64,000 nt of DNA from Bradyrhizobium roseum (GTDB lineage Bacteria; Pseudomonadota; Alphaproteobacteria; Rhizobiales; Xanthobacteraceae), in contig NZ_CP129212.1 in NCBI RefSeq assembly GCF_030413175.1, forward strand, positions 2,666,001-2,730,000. The letters are read 5' to 3'. Each line of letters opens with the position of its first letter. Position 1 is the stretch's first letter. The notes under the pieces are model-generated. The model had not been told where the DNA came from. It ran no database searches and worked only from the letters and a program-made list of their open reading frames with translations. This document shows positions 18,165 to 26,446 of the stretch, piece after piece. The translations under genes and the position numbers were made by a program.

Positions 18165-19133
18165 CTACAGCGCCACCACGATCTTGCCGAGGTGCTGGTT
18201 GGCTTCCATGTGCTCGAACGCTGCTCCGATCTCGGCGAACGGGTAGACCTTGTCGATCGGCAACTGCAGTTTTCGCGATTCCACTGCGGCCCAGATGTCT
18301 TTGCGGACCTCGTCAAAGATCTCGCGGACTTCCTCGATGGTACGGGTTCGGAAGGTGACGCCGATATAGTTGATGCGGCGCGCGGCGTGCAGGTCGAAAT
18401 TGAAGTCGCCATGGGTGCCGCCGAGCCGGCCGACATTGACGATGCGGCCCTTGACCTTGGTGGCTTTCAGATTCTGGTTTGCGACCGGGCCCGAGACCTG
18501 ATCGACGATCAGATCGACGCCTTCGCCGCCGGTGGCCTGCAGCACCTGGTTGACCCAGCCGGGGTCCTTGGAGTCGATCGCGAGATCCGCACCGAATTCC
18601 TTAAGCCGGCTGCGGCGCATCGCGTCGGTGGACGAGCCGACCACGAGCTTGGCGCCCTTGAATTTTGCGATCTGCATCGCCATCAGCCCGACGCCGGAGC
18701 TGGCGCCCTGGATCAGCACGGTCTGGCCTTTCTGAAGGGCGCCTGCCGTAACGACCGCGTTGTGCATGGTGGCGAGTGCGACGGGGAGGGTGGCCGCTTC
18801 CTCAAAATTCATGTTCGATGGGGCGCGGAACAGCCGGCCGTGGTCGGCCAGCGTGTATTCGGCGAACGCCGAACCGCCCGAGCCCATGATCTTGTCGCCG
18901 ACCTTGACGCCTTTGGCGTCGGGTCCGAGCTCGGCGACTTCGCCCGCCCATTCCATGCCGAGCACGGTGCCGACGCCGCCGGCCGCGCCGTGCACATGGC
19001 CCTTGGTCATGCCGAGGTCGGCGCGGTTGAGGCCGCAGGCATGGACCTTGACCAGCACCTGCGTGCCCTTTGGCGAGGGCTTTGCGACGTCGGTGATTTC
19101 GGGGCCGTTGGCGCCGTAGACATAGGCTTTCAT
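18165..19133 (-). CDS. Zinc-independent alcohol dehydrogenase / NADPH:quinone oxidoreductase
   Basis: A 322-residue medium-chain dehydrogenase/reductase. The N-terminal GroES-like domain (1-120) includes ACGLNRADL and lacks the structural zinc cysteines. The Rossmann half has GASSGVGLMAMQIAK (about 148-162) for NADPH. This combination is typical of quinone oxidoreductases and enoyl reductases rather than alcohol dehydrogenases. A weak AGAAGAG precedes the ATG. The nitronate monooxygenase-like gene lies 70 bases upstream on the same strand, so cotranscription is plausible. The substrate is not known. Confidence 0.78.
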   Translation of the reverse strand: MKAYVYGANGPEITDVAKPSPKGTQVLVKVHACGLNRADLGMTKGHVHGAAGGVGTVLGMEWAGEVAELGPDAKGVKVGDKIMGSGGSAFAEYTLADHGRLFRAPSNMNFEEAATLPVALATMHNAVVTAGALQKGQTVLIQGASSGVGLMAMQIAKFKGAKLVVGSSTDAMRRSRLKEFGADLAIDSKDPGWVNQVLQATGGEGVDLIVDQVSGPVANQNLKATKVKGRIVNVGRLGGTHGDFNFDLHAARRINYIGVTFRTRTIEEVREIFDEVRKDIWAAVESRKLQLPIDKVYPFAEIGAAFEHMEANQHLGKIVVAL

Positions 19134-19203
19134 GGGCTCTTCTCTTTATTGGAGGCGCAGGCCGCCTGTTCGGCGGCCCGTCTTGTTTCTCGCGTCAATC
19201 CGC

Positions 19204-20328
<1,125 letters not shown>

Positions 20329-20433
20329 CTACCGGGGCGGAACGGGCCTCAGGGCAACGCCAGCATGCAAAAGCGCGGCTTGTTCCGCAGTGCGAACAGT
20401 CCCGCCAAGGGGCCAGCGGTTGCGTTGCCGATT

Positions 20434-20463
20434 TGATCCGCGGATATTCGTTCGACGTTCTAG
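20434..20463 (+). promoter_or_regulatory. Putative RpoE-type promoter of tspO
   Basis: TGATCC at 20434-20439, an 18-base spacer ending in CG, then TTCTAG at 20458-20463. The same element and spacing occur before the second ECF sigma gene and before rpoE. TGATCC is the known -35 element of the Rhodobacter sphaeroides RpoE (singlet-oxygen) promoters. Transcription would begin near 20470, leaving a short leader with GAGGGGA before the TspO start at 20492. The assignment is inference from pattern and position. Confidence 0.5.
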
Positions 20464-20491
20464 GTAGTGCCACGAGGGGACAAGGCGACCG

Positions 20492-20941
20492 ATGCGACAT
20501 TTGCGGCTAGCGATCTTTGTCGTCCTCGTGGTCAGTGCGGGCTTTGCGACAGGCCTGCTCAACCCGCCAGGAGGTTGGTATGCCGCGCTCGCCAAGCCGT
20601 GGTTCAGTCCGCCAAACTGGGTCTTTGGCCCGGTCTGGTCCATCGTCTATCTGCTTGTGGCCATCGCGGGCTGGCGAACCTGGGAACGTGACCGCCATTC
20701 GATGGCGATGACGCTGTGGTGGGCGCAGATGGCGCTCAACTTGCTGTGGTCCCCGGTCTTCTTTACCGCGCACTGGCCGGGCGTGGCGCTTGTCGTAATA
20801 TTGTCGCTTCTCGCCGCGATCTTGGCCTTCGTCGCAAGGCAGTGGCCCGATGACAGGATTTCGGCCGGACTTTTTATCCCGTACGCCGCCTGGGTCGTCT
20901 TTGCATCCGCGCTTAATTTCGCAATCGTTCGCCTCAACTAG
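20492..20941 (+). CDS. tspO: TspO/MBR family tryptophan-rich sensory protein
   Basis: A five-helix outer- or inner-membrane protein of the TspO (translocator protein) family, 149 residues, which binds porphyrins and in Rhodobacter modulates pigment gene expression with oxygen. The sequence is rich in Trp and holds the conserved PPNWVFGPVWSIVY segment (helix 1-2), WWAQMALNLLWSPVFF, and a C-terminal PYAAWVVFASALNFAI. It is convergent with the second ECF sigma gene (21-base gap). It has its own promoter of the same type as rpoE, which links it to the sigma module beside it. Confidence 0.88.
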   Translation: MRHLRLAIFVVLVVSAGFATGLLNPPGGWYAALAKPWFSPPNWVFGPVWSIVYLLVAIAGWRTWERDRHSMAMTLWWAQMALNLLWSPVFFTAHWPGVALVVILSLLAAILAFVARQWPDDRISAGLFIPYAAWVVFASALNFAIVRLN

Positions 20942-20962
20942 CAGCAAGCATGGAAAACCCGA

Positions 20963-21550
20963 TCAGCTCGCCGCCTGGGCCTCGAATGCCGCGCAGTCAT
21001 TTCGCACCGTTTCCAGCGTTCGCCGCAGCCAGGTCTTGATGGTGCCGACTGGCACGCCAAAACGTTTCGACAATGATTGCCGGCTTTCGCCGTCGATATA
21101 GGCGAGCGACAGCAGCGTCTGGCGGTCATGCGGAAGCTGGCGGATTGCGGTCGCGGCGATCGGCCGGGCGCGGTCGTAGTCGAAATCGTCGCCGCCGTCC
21201 GGCACTGGTTCCGGCATCGACAAGGCGAGGTCCAGATCGGTGGTCGGCAGCGTCTTGAGGCGGAGCGCATCGATTGCGGTGTTGCGGGCGATCACGGACA
21301 TCCAGCTGATCGGGGAGGATCGATCCGGATCGAAGTTATGAGCGCTCCGCCAGATTTTTAGGTACGCATCCTGAAGGATGTCCTCGATATCGGCGCCGCG
21401 AGAGTGAACAACGGATATCGTCTTGCGCATCTTCCGGCTGGTCAGCGCGTAGAGTTCGGAGAAAGCGGCGTCTTCGCCCTCGGCGGCGCGGGCGATCAGT
21501 GCGGAGAGATGGTCCCTGCTTTCTGCGGTCGATGCTGTTCCGATTTTCAT
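20963..21550 (-). CDS. ECF RNA polymerase sigma factor (second of the module)
   Basis: A 195-residue sigma-70 family ECF factor. The sigma2 region contains ALTSRKMRKTI and DIEDILQDAYLKIWRSA; the sigma4 region ends in GVPVGTIKTWLRRTLETVR, the DNA-binding helix. I place the start at ATG 21550, because a TGATCC-type promoter lies at 21583-21612 and GGGA sits eight bases upstream. An earlier in-frame ATG at 21664 would lie upstream of that promoter and overlap chrR. It follows chrR on the same strand. Transcription from a promoter of the RpoE type suggests a sigma cascade. No dedicated anti-sigma factor is visible besides ChrR. Confidence 0.85.
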   Translation of the reverse strand: MKIGTASTAESRDHLSALIARAAEGEDAAFSELYALTSRKMRKTISVVHSRGADIEDILQDAYLKIWRSAHNFDPDRSSPISWMSVIARNTAIDALRLKTLPTTDLDLALSMPEPVPDGGDDFDYDRARPIAATAIRQLPHDRQTLLSLAYIDGESRQSLSKRFGVPVGTIKTWLRRTLETVRNDCAAFEAQAAS

Positions 21551-21582
21551 CCGATGGTCCCGGGTTGAAGCGTGCTCCCGGG

Positions 21583-21612
21583 TAGAAACGATTCCATCGG
21601 GCGGCTGGATCA
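21583..21612 (-). promoter_or_regulatory. Putative RpoE-type promoter of the second ECF sigma gene
   Basis: On the minus strand, TGATCC (21607-21612), 18 bases ending in TCG, then TTTCTA (21583-21588). It lies just downstream of the chrR stop codon, and its predicted start near 21576 gives a short leader to the ATG at 21550. It matches the rpoE and tspO promoters in element and spacing. A second TGATCC at 21630-21635 has no matching -10. Confidence 0.5.
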
Positions 21613-21641
21613 CCGGAACGGATTGGACGGGATCATTTGTC

Positions 21642-22280
21642 TCAGAGCCGAACGAAGGGACCAATGAGGCGGCCGAAGAAGCCGTTGATCCGGAGATCGC
21701 CGGTCATGGCCACCAGGCAGAGGCAGGGCTCGCCTTCGCCGACGGTCGGCTGGTGATCGAGCGTATCGTCGCCAAAATCGAAATCGCCCGGGCCGAACCG
21801 GCCGCCCTCGTGGCTGAAGCTGCCCCGCAGGACGCAGGTCAGTTCCGTCCCTGTATGGGTATGCTCGAGCATATGCGTGCCAGGGTCCGACCGGAGCAGG
21901 AACGCGCGCGAGCTTGACCGGCCCGGCAATTCGATCGGCCGCATGCTGACGCCCGGGGCGACCCAGCGGCGCCGTCCGATGCGGTAATGCCTCAGCACTT
22001 TTGGCAGATCGTCATCCGTGGAGCGGTCGGCAAGCGCATGGGAATGGGACGGCGATTGGCCAGCCTTGTCCATGACGGCCTCGAACGCGCCGGCCTTCAT
22101 TGCGGCAGGTTCGGTGGCCTCGAGCGCCGATCCGCCGACACCTTCGATCGCACGCACCAGCCGCCGGCATGCCGGACAGCCCGACACATGGACGGCGACG
22201 GCGAGATGTTCGCCGGGATCGAGGGTCCCGGCGGAAAAACCTGCCAGCAATTCCGCAGGAGGATGATGCATCACACTCAT
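21642..22280 (-). CDS. chrR: ChrR-type zinc-dependent anti-sigma factor
   Basis: An anti-sigma factor that holds RpoE inactive until singlet oxygen or related stress. The zinc ligands of the N-terminal anti-sigma domain are His6, His31, Cys35 and Cys38, at the same residue numbers as in Rhodobacter sphaeroides ChrR. The C-terminal cupin domain keeps its metal set, His140, His142, Glu146 and His176, one position off the Rhodobacter numbering. It has 212 residues. The ATG overlaps the rpoE stop (ATGA), so the pair is translationally coupled. All key residues are intact, which supports a working switch. Confidence 0.92.
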   Translation of the reverse strand: MSVMHHPPAELLAGFSAGTLDPGEHLAVAVHVSGCPACRRLVRAIEGVGGSALEATEPAAMKAGAFEAVMDKAGQSPSHSHALADRSTDDDLPKVLRHYRIGRRRWVAPGVSMRPIELPGRSSSRAFLLRSDPGTHMLEHTHTGTELTCVLRGSFSHEGGRFGPGDFDFGDDTLDHQPTVGEGEPCLCLVAMTGDLRINGFFGRLIGPFVRL

Positions 22281-22924
22281 TTCGTTTCGTCCAACATGGC
22301 TCGCAGCCGGTTCATCGCCAATCTGATCCTGGATTTCACCGTCCCCAGAGGTATCCCGAGCGCACCGGCGATTTCCGGATGTGGGCGCTCCTCGATGAAC
22401 GACAGCCGGATCGCCATGGATTGCTCCTCGGAGAGGCTCGACAGCGCCCGCGCGATGCGGCCGGCCTCGTCATTGCGAGCCATGACGTCATCGGCCGGCT
22501 CGGCCGGATCGACGAGGTAATCGAGTTCGGCGTCCAGATCGACAGTGCCCGTGCGGGCCGCCCGCCGTACCGCGTCGATCCGGAGGTTTCGGGCAATCGT
22601 GTAGATCCAGGCGGCAGCGCCCGCGGAGACTGGATCGAACTGCACAGCCTTCCGCCATACCGCAAGCAGGGTTTCCTGCGCGATTTCCTCCGCATCGTCG
22701 CTGCTGGCGCCGGTCTTCAGCATCAAACCCTTCACGCGCGGGGCAAAATGCTCGAACAGGCGCTGGAACGCCTCGCGGTCACCGTCAGCGACGCGCCCGA
22801 TCAGGGTCGCCCACTCCACCGTCAGTCTGGGCCTTTCGTTGCATGGTCGCCAACCCGTCCGGAATGGTACCGTCGGGCGCGGCGTTCTTGACAGCATTCG
22901 GATCGTTTGGAAACCACGAGACAT
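22277..22924 (-). CDS. rpoE: ECF sigma factor RpoE (ChrR partner)
   Basis: A sigma-70 ECF factor of the RpoE group controlled by ChrR. The sigma2 region shows FEHFAPRVKGLML and DAEEIAQETLLAVWRKA; the sigma4 region shows EERPHPEIAGALGIPLGTVK. It is cotranscribed with chrR through an ATGA overlap. The start is uncertain: I chose ATG 22924 because it lies about 20 bases after the predicted transcript start from the TGATCC promoter at 22952-22981; an ATG at 22897 and a TTG at 22936 are alternatives. By analogy with Rhodobacter it would direct the response to singlet oxygen and photo-oxidative stress. Confidence 0.88.
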   Translation of the reverse strand: MSRGFQTIRMLSRTPRPTVPFRTGWRPCNERPRLTVEWATLIGRVADGDREAFQRLFEHFAPRVKGLMLKTGASSDDAEEIAQETLLAVWRKAVQFDPVSAGAAAWIYTIARNLRIDAVRRAARTGTVDLDAELDYLVDPAEPADDVMARNDEAGRIARALSSLSEEQSMAIRLSFIEERPHPEIAGALGIPLGTVKSRIRLAMNRLRAMLDETK

Positions 22925-22951
22925 TGCGCCGCTCAAGGGGAACTTGTCGTA

Positions 22952-22981
22952 GGTAAACGAGCGGGACCGGCGTTTGGATCA
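22952..22981 (-). promoter_or_regulatory. Putative autoregulated RpoE-type promoter of rpoE-chrR
   Basis: On the minus strand, TGATCC (22976-22981), 18 bases ending in TCG, then TTTACC (22952-22957). The spacing is identical to the candidate promoters of the second ECF sigma gene and tspO. Autoregulation of rpoE-chrR through TGATCC is known in Rhodobacter sphaeroides; that it works here is inference. Confidence 0.5.
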
Positions 22982-23027
22982 CTCGATTTGCGGGGCGGGG
23001 CGGCGCCGCCACAACATCCCTTAAGAC

Positions 23028-24107
23028 CTACGCCACGGCGATCCGAGTACCTCGCATCGCGCCGGCCATGTAGCCCTCATTGAGTTTCTGGTCGACGATC
23101 TGGACCGTACGGTCGATTTCGGCATTGGGGATGCCAAGTTGATGGGAAATCAGTTTCACCAGCAGGTCCACGCGCTCGATGGCAGGTGAACCACCGGCGA
23201 CCGCCCGGGCCGCTGACGACGGTTTCAAAAGGCTTTCCGCGGCCTTGGCGTATTTCTCGAAAGGCACTTGATCGGCGGGATCGGCGCCCAGGCGGTGGGC
23301 GATTCGGTCGACATGGTCATAGATCGACTGCGAGAGACTGATATCGCCGTGCACCGCGTCGCGGATCGATCGCGGATCCTGCGGCGTGAAACAGCGGTAG
23401 TTGCCGGTCAGCAGCATCGACCATTTCGCCAGAGGGACGAACATCGAATCGAATAGCTTGAGTTTTACCGGAACATCCTGGCCATCCAGCCGCACCGCAT
23501 CAATGTCAGCTTCCAGCTCCCGAAGCAGCAGATTGTGCTGGTCATCCGCAAATGACGCTGCCTTGAAGTTTGTCGGCAGGCCGACATGAAGGACATTCGC
23601 CGCATCCTCCGGAGGACGGAAGGCCTGCGGATCCGGGGAGCAGAGCGACATCAGGCCCGGTTCAAACCGATCCCATACCGCAGCGTTGGTATAGGCCATC
23701 TCCAGCTCCATTTCCGCAAGCGCCGGGATGCGCTTGAGATACGGCAGAGGGGGCATGTTCATGATTGAAAGGCAAGGCAGGCGCGCTTCTGCAATATTGA
23801 TCATCAGAAGCCGCATCGTGCGTGCGGCGTATTGCGGCTCCTGCATCGCAAGGCCGACCAGATCATAGCGGGAAGGATCGACGTCGCCGGGCTCGACCGC
23901 GTCGAGGACACCAGGCAGGTCGCGTGAGAGGATCGGCCGGTGCGCGGCTTCGTCGCGCAGCTTGATGCGGACTTCCGTGCCGTCACGGTTGATGAGTTCG
24001 GCCGTTTGTTTTCGGCAAACCAGGGTCACGTTGTGACCCGCCATCAGGAGCTTTGTTGCGAGCAGCGAGCCGTACGAGGCCCCGAGGATCAGGATATTAC
24101 GCGCCAT
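23028..24107 (-). CDS. Ketopantoate reductase-like NAD(P)-binding protein
   Basis: A 359-residue protein with an N-terminal Rossmann fold of the ApbA/PanE type (NILILGASYGSLLATKLLMAG). The usual GxGxxG is altered to GASYGS, and the C-terminal helical domain is long. The catalytic Lys expected of true ketopantoate reductase is not obvious, so I would not call it panE. The start ATG 24107 has GAGG five bases upstream. It lies 146 bases after the CBS-protein gene on the same strand, in a gap holding a CCCGGGG hairpin. The function is open. Confidence 0.55.
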   Translation of the reverse strand: MARNILILGASYGSLLATKLLMAGHNVTLVCRKQTAELINRDGTEVRIKLRDEAAHRPILSRDLPGVLDAVEPGDVDPSRYDLVGLAMQEPQYAARTMRLLMINIAEARLPCLSIMNMPPLPYLKRIPALAEMELEMAYTNAAVWDRFEPGLMSLCSPDPQAFRPPEDAANVLHVGLPTNFKAASFADDQHNLLLRELEADIDAVRLDGQDVPVKLKLFDSMFVPLAKWSMLLTGNYRCFTPQDPRSIRDAVHGDISLSQSIYDHVDRIAHRLGADPADQVPFEKYAKAAESLLKPSSAARAVAGGSPAIERVDLLVKLISHQLGIPNAEIDRTVQIVDQKLNEGYMAGAMRGTRIAVA

Positions 24108-24253
24108 GCGTCCTCGCAAAGATGATGTTTTCCGGCACGCCGAAATGTCGGCGCAGGTTTGGGAGCGCCTGTTTTGCGACAGGAGGTGAGCCCGGTTTTG
24201 CGGTGGGATGTCGTCCTTCCCGGGGAGAGCGCCCCGGGGTAGGAAGGCGGAGT

Positions 24254-24685
24254 TCAGCCGGTCGCGGCGAGCTGGAACGGCGTGGCTTCGTCATCGAACG
24301 CGGTCGAGATGTCGCGAATGCTGACGACGCCGATCAGGCTGTAATTGTCGATCACGGGCACGTGGCGGATGTGATGCTTGCTCATGAGGTGACGGACGTG
24401 CTCGAGCGTATCCGTCGGCGTGCAGCAGACGAGTTGCTGTACGGAGATGAATTGCGACACGCGCATGTTGATGCCGGCGGCGCCGTGCTCGGCGACCGCG
24501 CGCACGACATCGCGTTCGGTGAACATGCCGACCGCGGTGTTGCCCTCGGTGCGAACGACATCCTTCACCACCAGCGCGCTGATATTGCTGGAGCGCATCA
24601 GTTGCGCGGCAATCGCGACTGTTTCGTTCATGCGGACCGTTGCGACACGGGCGGTCTTCTTGCGCAGGATATCTCCGACTTGCAT
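24254..24685 (-). CDS. CBS-domain pair protein
   Basis: A 143-residue cytoplasmic protein made only of two CBS domains (about 8-65 and 75-135). Such stand-alone pairs bind adenosyl ligands (AMP, ATP, NADH or SAM) and act as energy or redox sensors on partner proteins. MFTERDVVRAVAEHG and MSKHHIRHVPVIDNYSLIGVVSIRDI are typical. A perfect AAGGAGG lies upstream of the ATG. Its promoter has the same 17-bp operator as the oxalate genes (24718-24734), which places it in that regulon. The partner enzyme or transporter is not known. Confidence 0.85.
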   Translation of the reverse strand: MQVGDILRKKTARVATVRMNETVAIAAQLMRSSNISALVVKDVVRTEGNTAVGMFTERDVVRAVAEHGAAGINMRVSQFISVQQLVCCTPTDTLEHVRHLMSKHHIRHVPVIDNYSLIGVVSIRDISTAFDDEATPFQLAATG

Positions 24686-24717
24686 GGCAACCTCCTTGAT
24701 GAACTATAGACGAAGTC

Positions 24718-24742
24718 TGGTATACATAATGCCAATTGTCAA
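24718..24742 (-). promoter_or_regulatory. 17-bp GntR-type operator and -35 element before the CBS gene
   Basis: TGGTATACATAATGCCA (24718-24734, plus-strand reading) is an inverted repeat TGGYAT-N5-ATRCCA. On the minus strand TTGACA (24737-24742) stands two bases before it, so the operator would fill the -35/-10 spacer. The layout matches the five other copies in the oxalate region. Confidence 0.65.
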
Positions 24743-24893
24743 CACGCGTGGTAATGGAAATCTGACGTCGAGCTAACGATAAACAGGCAGTCTTACTGAC
24801 GTTTTCCGTCCGGTGACGGGGCCGGCGCAGAACAGATTGTGTCTCTGCTCCGGTCCATATGCCTTCAGGTATACCAGAGGCGGTCCGGGCAAA

Positions 24894-24931
24894 AGAAACG
24901 CGCCCATCCCGGAGGATGAGCGCGCCTATTT
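24894..24931 (-). terminator. Rho-independent terminator of the OxlT-like gene
   Basis: On the minus strand, just after the antiporter stop codon, GCGCTCATCC pairs with GGATGGGCGC (one G-U pair) around a TCCG loop, followed by GTTTCTTTT. It separates the antiporter gene from the CBS-protein promoter. Confidence 0.8.
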
Positions 24932-24952
24932 GGAGATAACCGATCCGTTGGA

Positions 24953-26248
24953 TCAGGCCGCTATCTGCGATCTGGCGACGACGGATTTGCGCCACGGCTT
25001 GAGCACGGCGATCGCGAGCACGGAGGCCAGGATGTTTGCACCGGCAGCGACGATGAACACGTTGTCCCAGGTGCCTGAAGACTGCTGCATGTAGTTCGCC
25101 ACCGGCACCAGCAGCGCCGCGGTGCCCTTTGCCGTGTAGAGCAGGCCGGCATTGGTGGTCGCGAACTTCGAACCGAAGGTATCGGTGCAGGTCGACGGGA
25201 ACAGCGAGTAGATCTCACCCCAGGCAAAGAACACGAAGCCCGACAGCAGCACGAACCAGACCGGATCGTGACCGAGCATGTAGAGGCCCCAGATGCCGAT
25301 GCCTTCCATGCCGAATGCAATGAACATGGTGTTCTCACGCCCGATCATGTCCGAGATCCAGCCGAAGAAGGGGCGGGTCAGGCCATTGAGCACGCGGTCG
25401 ATCGTGGCCGCGAACGTTACGGCCGTCATCGTCACCGCCATCAGCGTGACCGGCACACTGTCGACCTTCCAGTCGACGGCGATCGGCTTGAGGTTGGCGG
25501 TGACCATCAATCCGCCGGCGCCGACGATCACGAACATGAAATACATCAGCCAGAAGATCGGCTGACGGATCACCTCGGTCGGCTGATAATTGCGCCTTGT
25601 CTGGATGACGTTGGCGTTCTGCGTCACAGCAGGCACTTGTCCGGCCTTCGGCGAGAACAGGAAGAAGGCGAGGATCACGATGATGATGCCTTGGCCAAGT
25701 CCGAAATACAGGAAAGTGGTCTGGAAGCCGGAGTCCTTGATCATCGCCTGGATCGGCGCGACCGTCAGCGCCGATCCAGCGCCGAAGCCGGCGGCGGTGA
25801 TGCCGGCGGCGAGGCCTCGCTTATCGGGAAACCATTTCAGCGCGTTGCCGACACAGGTGCCGTACACGCCCCCGGCGCCGATGCCGGCGACGATCATGCC
25901 GAGATAGTAGCCATTGAGCGTGGTTGCCTGCGCGTTGATCGCCCAACCGATCGCGCACAGCACGCCGCCGACCAGGACGACGATTCGCGGACCGTATTTG
26001 TCAACGAACCAACCTTCGACCGGCACCAGCCAGGTCTCGAACAGCACGAAAAGGGTGAATGCCCACTGGATCGAAGCGCGATCCCATCCGAACTTTTTCT
26101 GGATGTCCGGAACGAAGAAAGTCCAGCCATATTGGTAGTTCGCAATCATCACCATCGCGAGCACGCCGATGGTCAATTGGGTCCAGCGATACGCGTCACT
26201 GACCCGAGCCGCCTCAACGGGGGCTGCTCCTTGAACTGTATCCGTCAT
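24953..26248 (-). CDS. oxlT: OxlT-like oxalate/formate antiporter (MFS)
   Basis: A 431-residue major facilitator transporter with about 12 membrane helices. It matches the oxalate:formate antiporter (OxlT/OFA) group: NYQYGWTFFVPDI in helix 1 and the cytoplasmic loop DKYGPRIVVLVGG between helices 2 and 3. A Lys-containing segment near the end of helix 11 is where Lys355 of Oxalobacter OxlT binds substrate, but I did not align it. The ATG follows TGGAGGGAAG; a longer frame to 26419 is unsupported. It has its own operator (26298-26314) and terminator. It would import oxalate, probably in exchange for formate. Confidence 0.82.
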   Translation of the reverse strand: MTDTVQGAAPVEAARVSDAYRWTQLTIGVLAMVMIANYQYGWTFFVPDIQKKFGWDRASIQWAFTLFVLFETWLVPVEGWFVDKYGPRIVVLVGGVLCAIGWAINAQATTLNGYYLGMIVAGIGAGGVYGTCVGNALKWFPDKRGLAAGITAAGFGAGSALTVAPIQAMIKDSGFQTTFLYFGLGQGIIIVILAFFLFSPKAGQVPAVTQNANVIQTRRNYQPTEVIRQPIFWLMYFMFVIVGAGGLMVTANLKPIAVDWKVDSVPVTLMAVTMTAVTFAATIDRVLNGLTRPFFGWISDMIGRENTMFIAFGMEGIGIWGLYMLGHDPVWFVLLSGFVFFAWGEIYSLFPSTCTDTFGSKFATTNAGLLYTAKGTAALLVPVANYMQQSSGTWDNVFIVAAGANILASVLAIAVLKPWRKSVVARSQIAA

Positions 26249-26297
26249 CTTCCCTCCATAGGCTGTTTCTATTTTACGACAGCTCGATGCGAGAGAT

Positions 26298-26322
26298 TGG
26301 TATATGTTATGCCAGTAGACAA
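26298..26322 (-). promoter_or_regulatory. 17-bp GntR-type operator and -35 element before the antiporter gene
   Basis: TGGTATATGTTATGCCA (26298-26314) matches TGGYAT-N5-ATRCCA in all 12 half-site positions. On the minus strand TTGTCT (26317-26322) lies two bases upstream. An extra inverted repeat, GACAAGA-GAAA-TCTTGTC (26318-26335), overlaps the -35 element. Confidence 0.65.
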
Positions 26323-26383
26323 GAGAAATCTTGTCAGAATGTCGCAGTTTCTTTTGCGTCGGTGATTGCTGCATTCGCGAACG

Positions 26384-26412
26384 AAAAAAGGCGGGGCATC
26401 GAATGCCCCGCC
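26384..26412 (-). terminator. Rho-independent terminator of the tripartite transporter operon
   Basis: On the minus strand GGCGGGGCAT pairs perfectly with ATGCCCCGCC (26390-26412) and is followed by a run of six T (26384-26389). It lies 35 bases after the TctA-like stop codon and separates that operon from the antiporter promoter. Confidence 0.88.
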
Positions 26413-26446
26413 TCGCCACATCAGGATTTTATTGGTTCTTGTAGGC

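Noticed and set aside
21630..21635. Extra TGATCC upstream of the second ECF gene
   Set aside because: No -10 element at the matching distance, and it overlaps the chrR end region.
23028..24107. Assignment of this gene as panE
   Set aside because: The nucleotide loop is altered and the catalytic Lys is not evident; only the fold is supported.
24860..24876. Possible seventh GntR operator (GGTATACCA near the end of the antiporter unit)
   Set aside because: Only one half-site matches, it lies in a terminator-side spacer and no gene starts near it.
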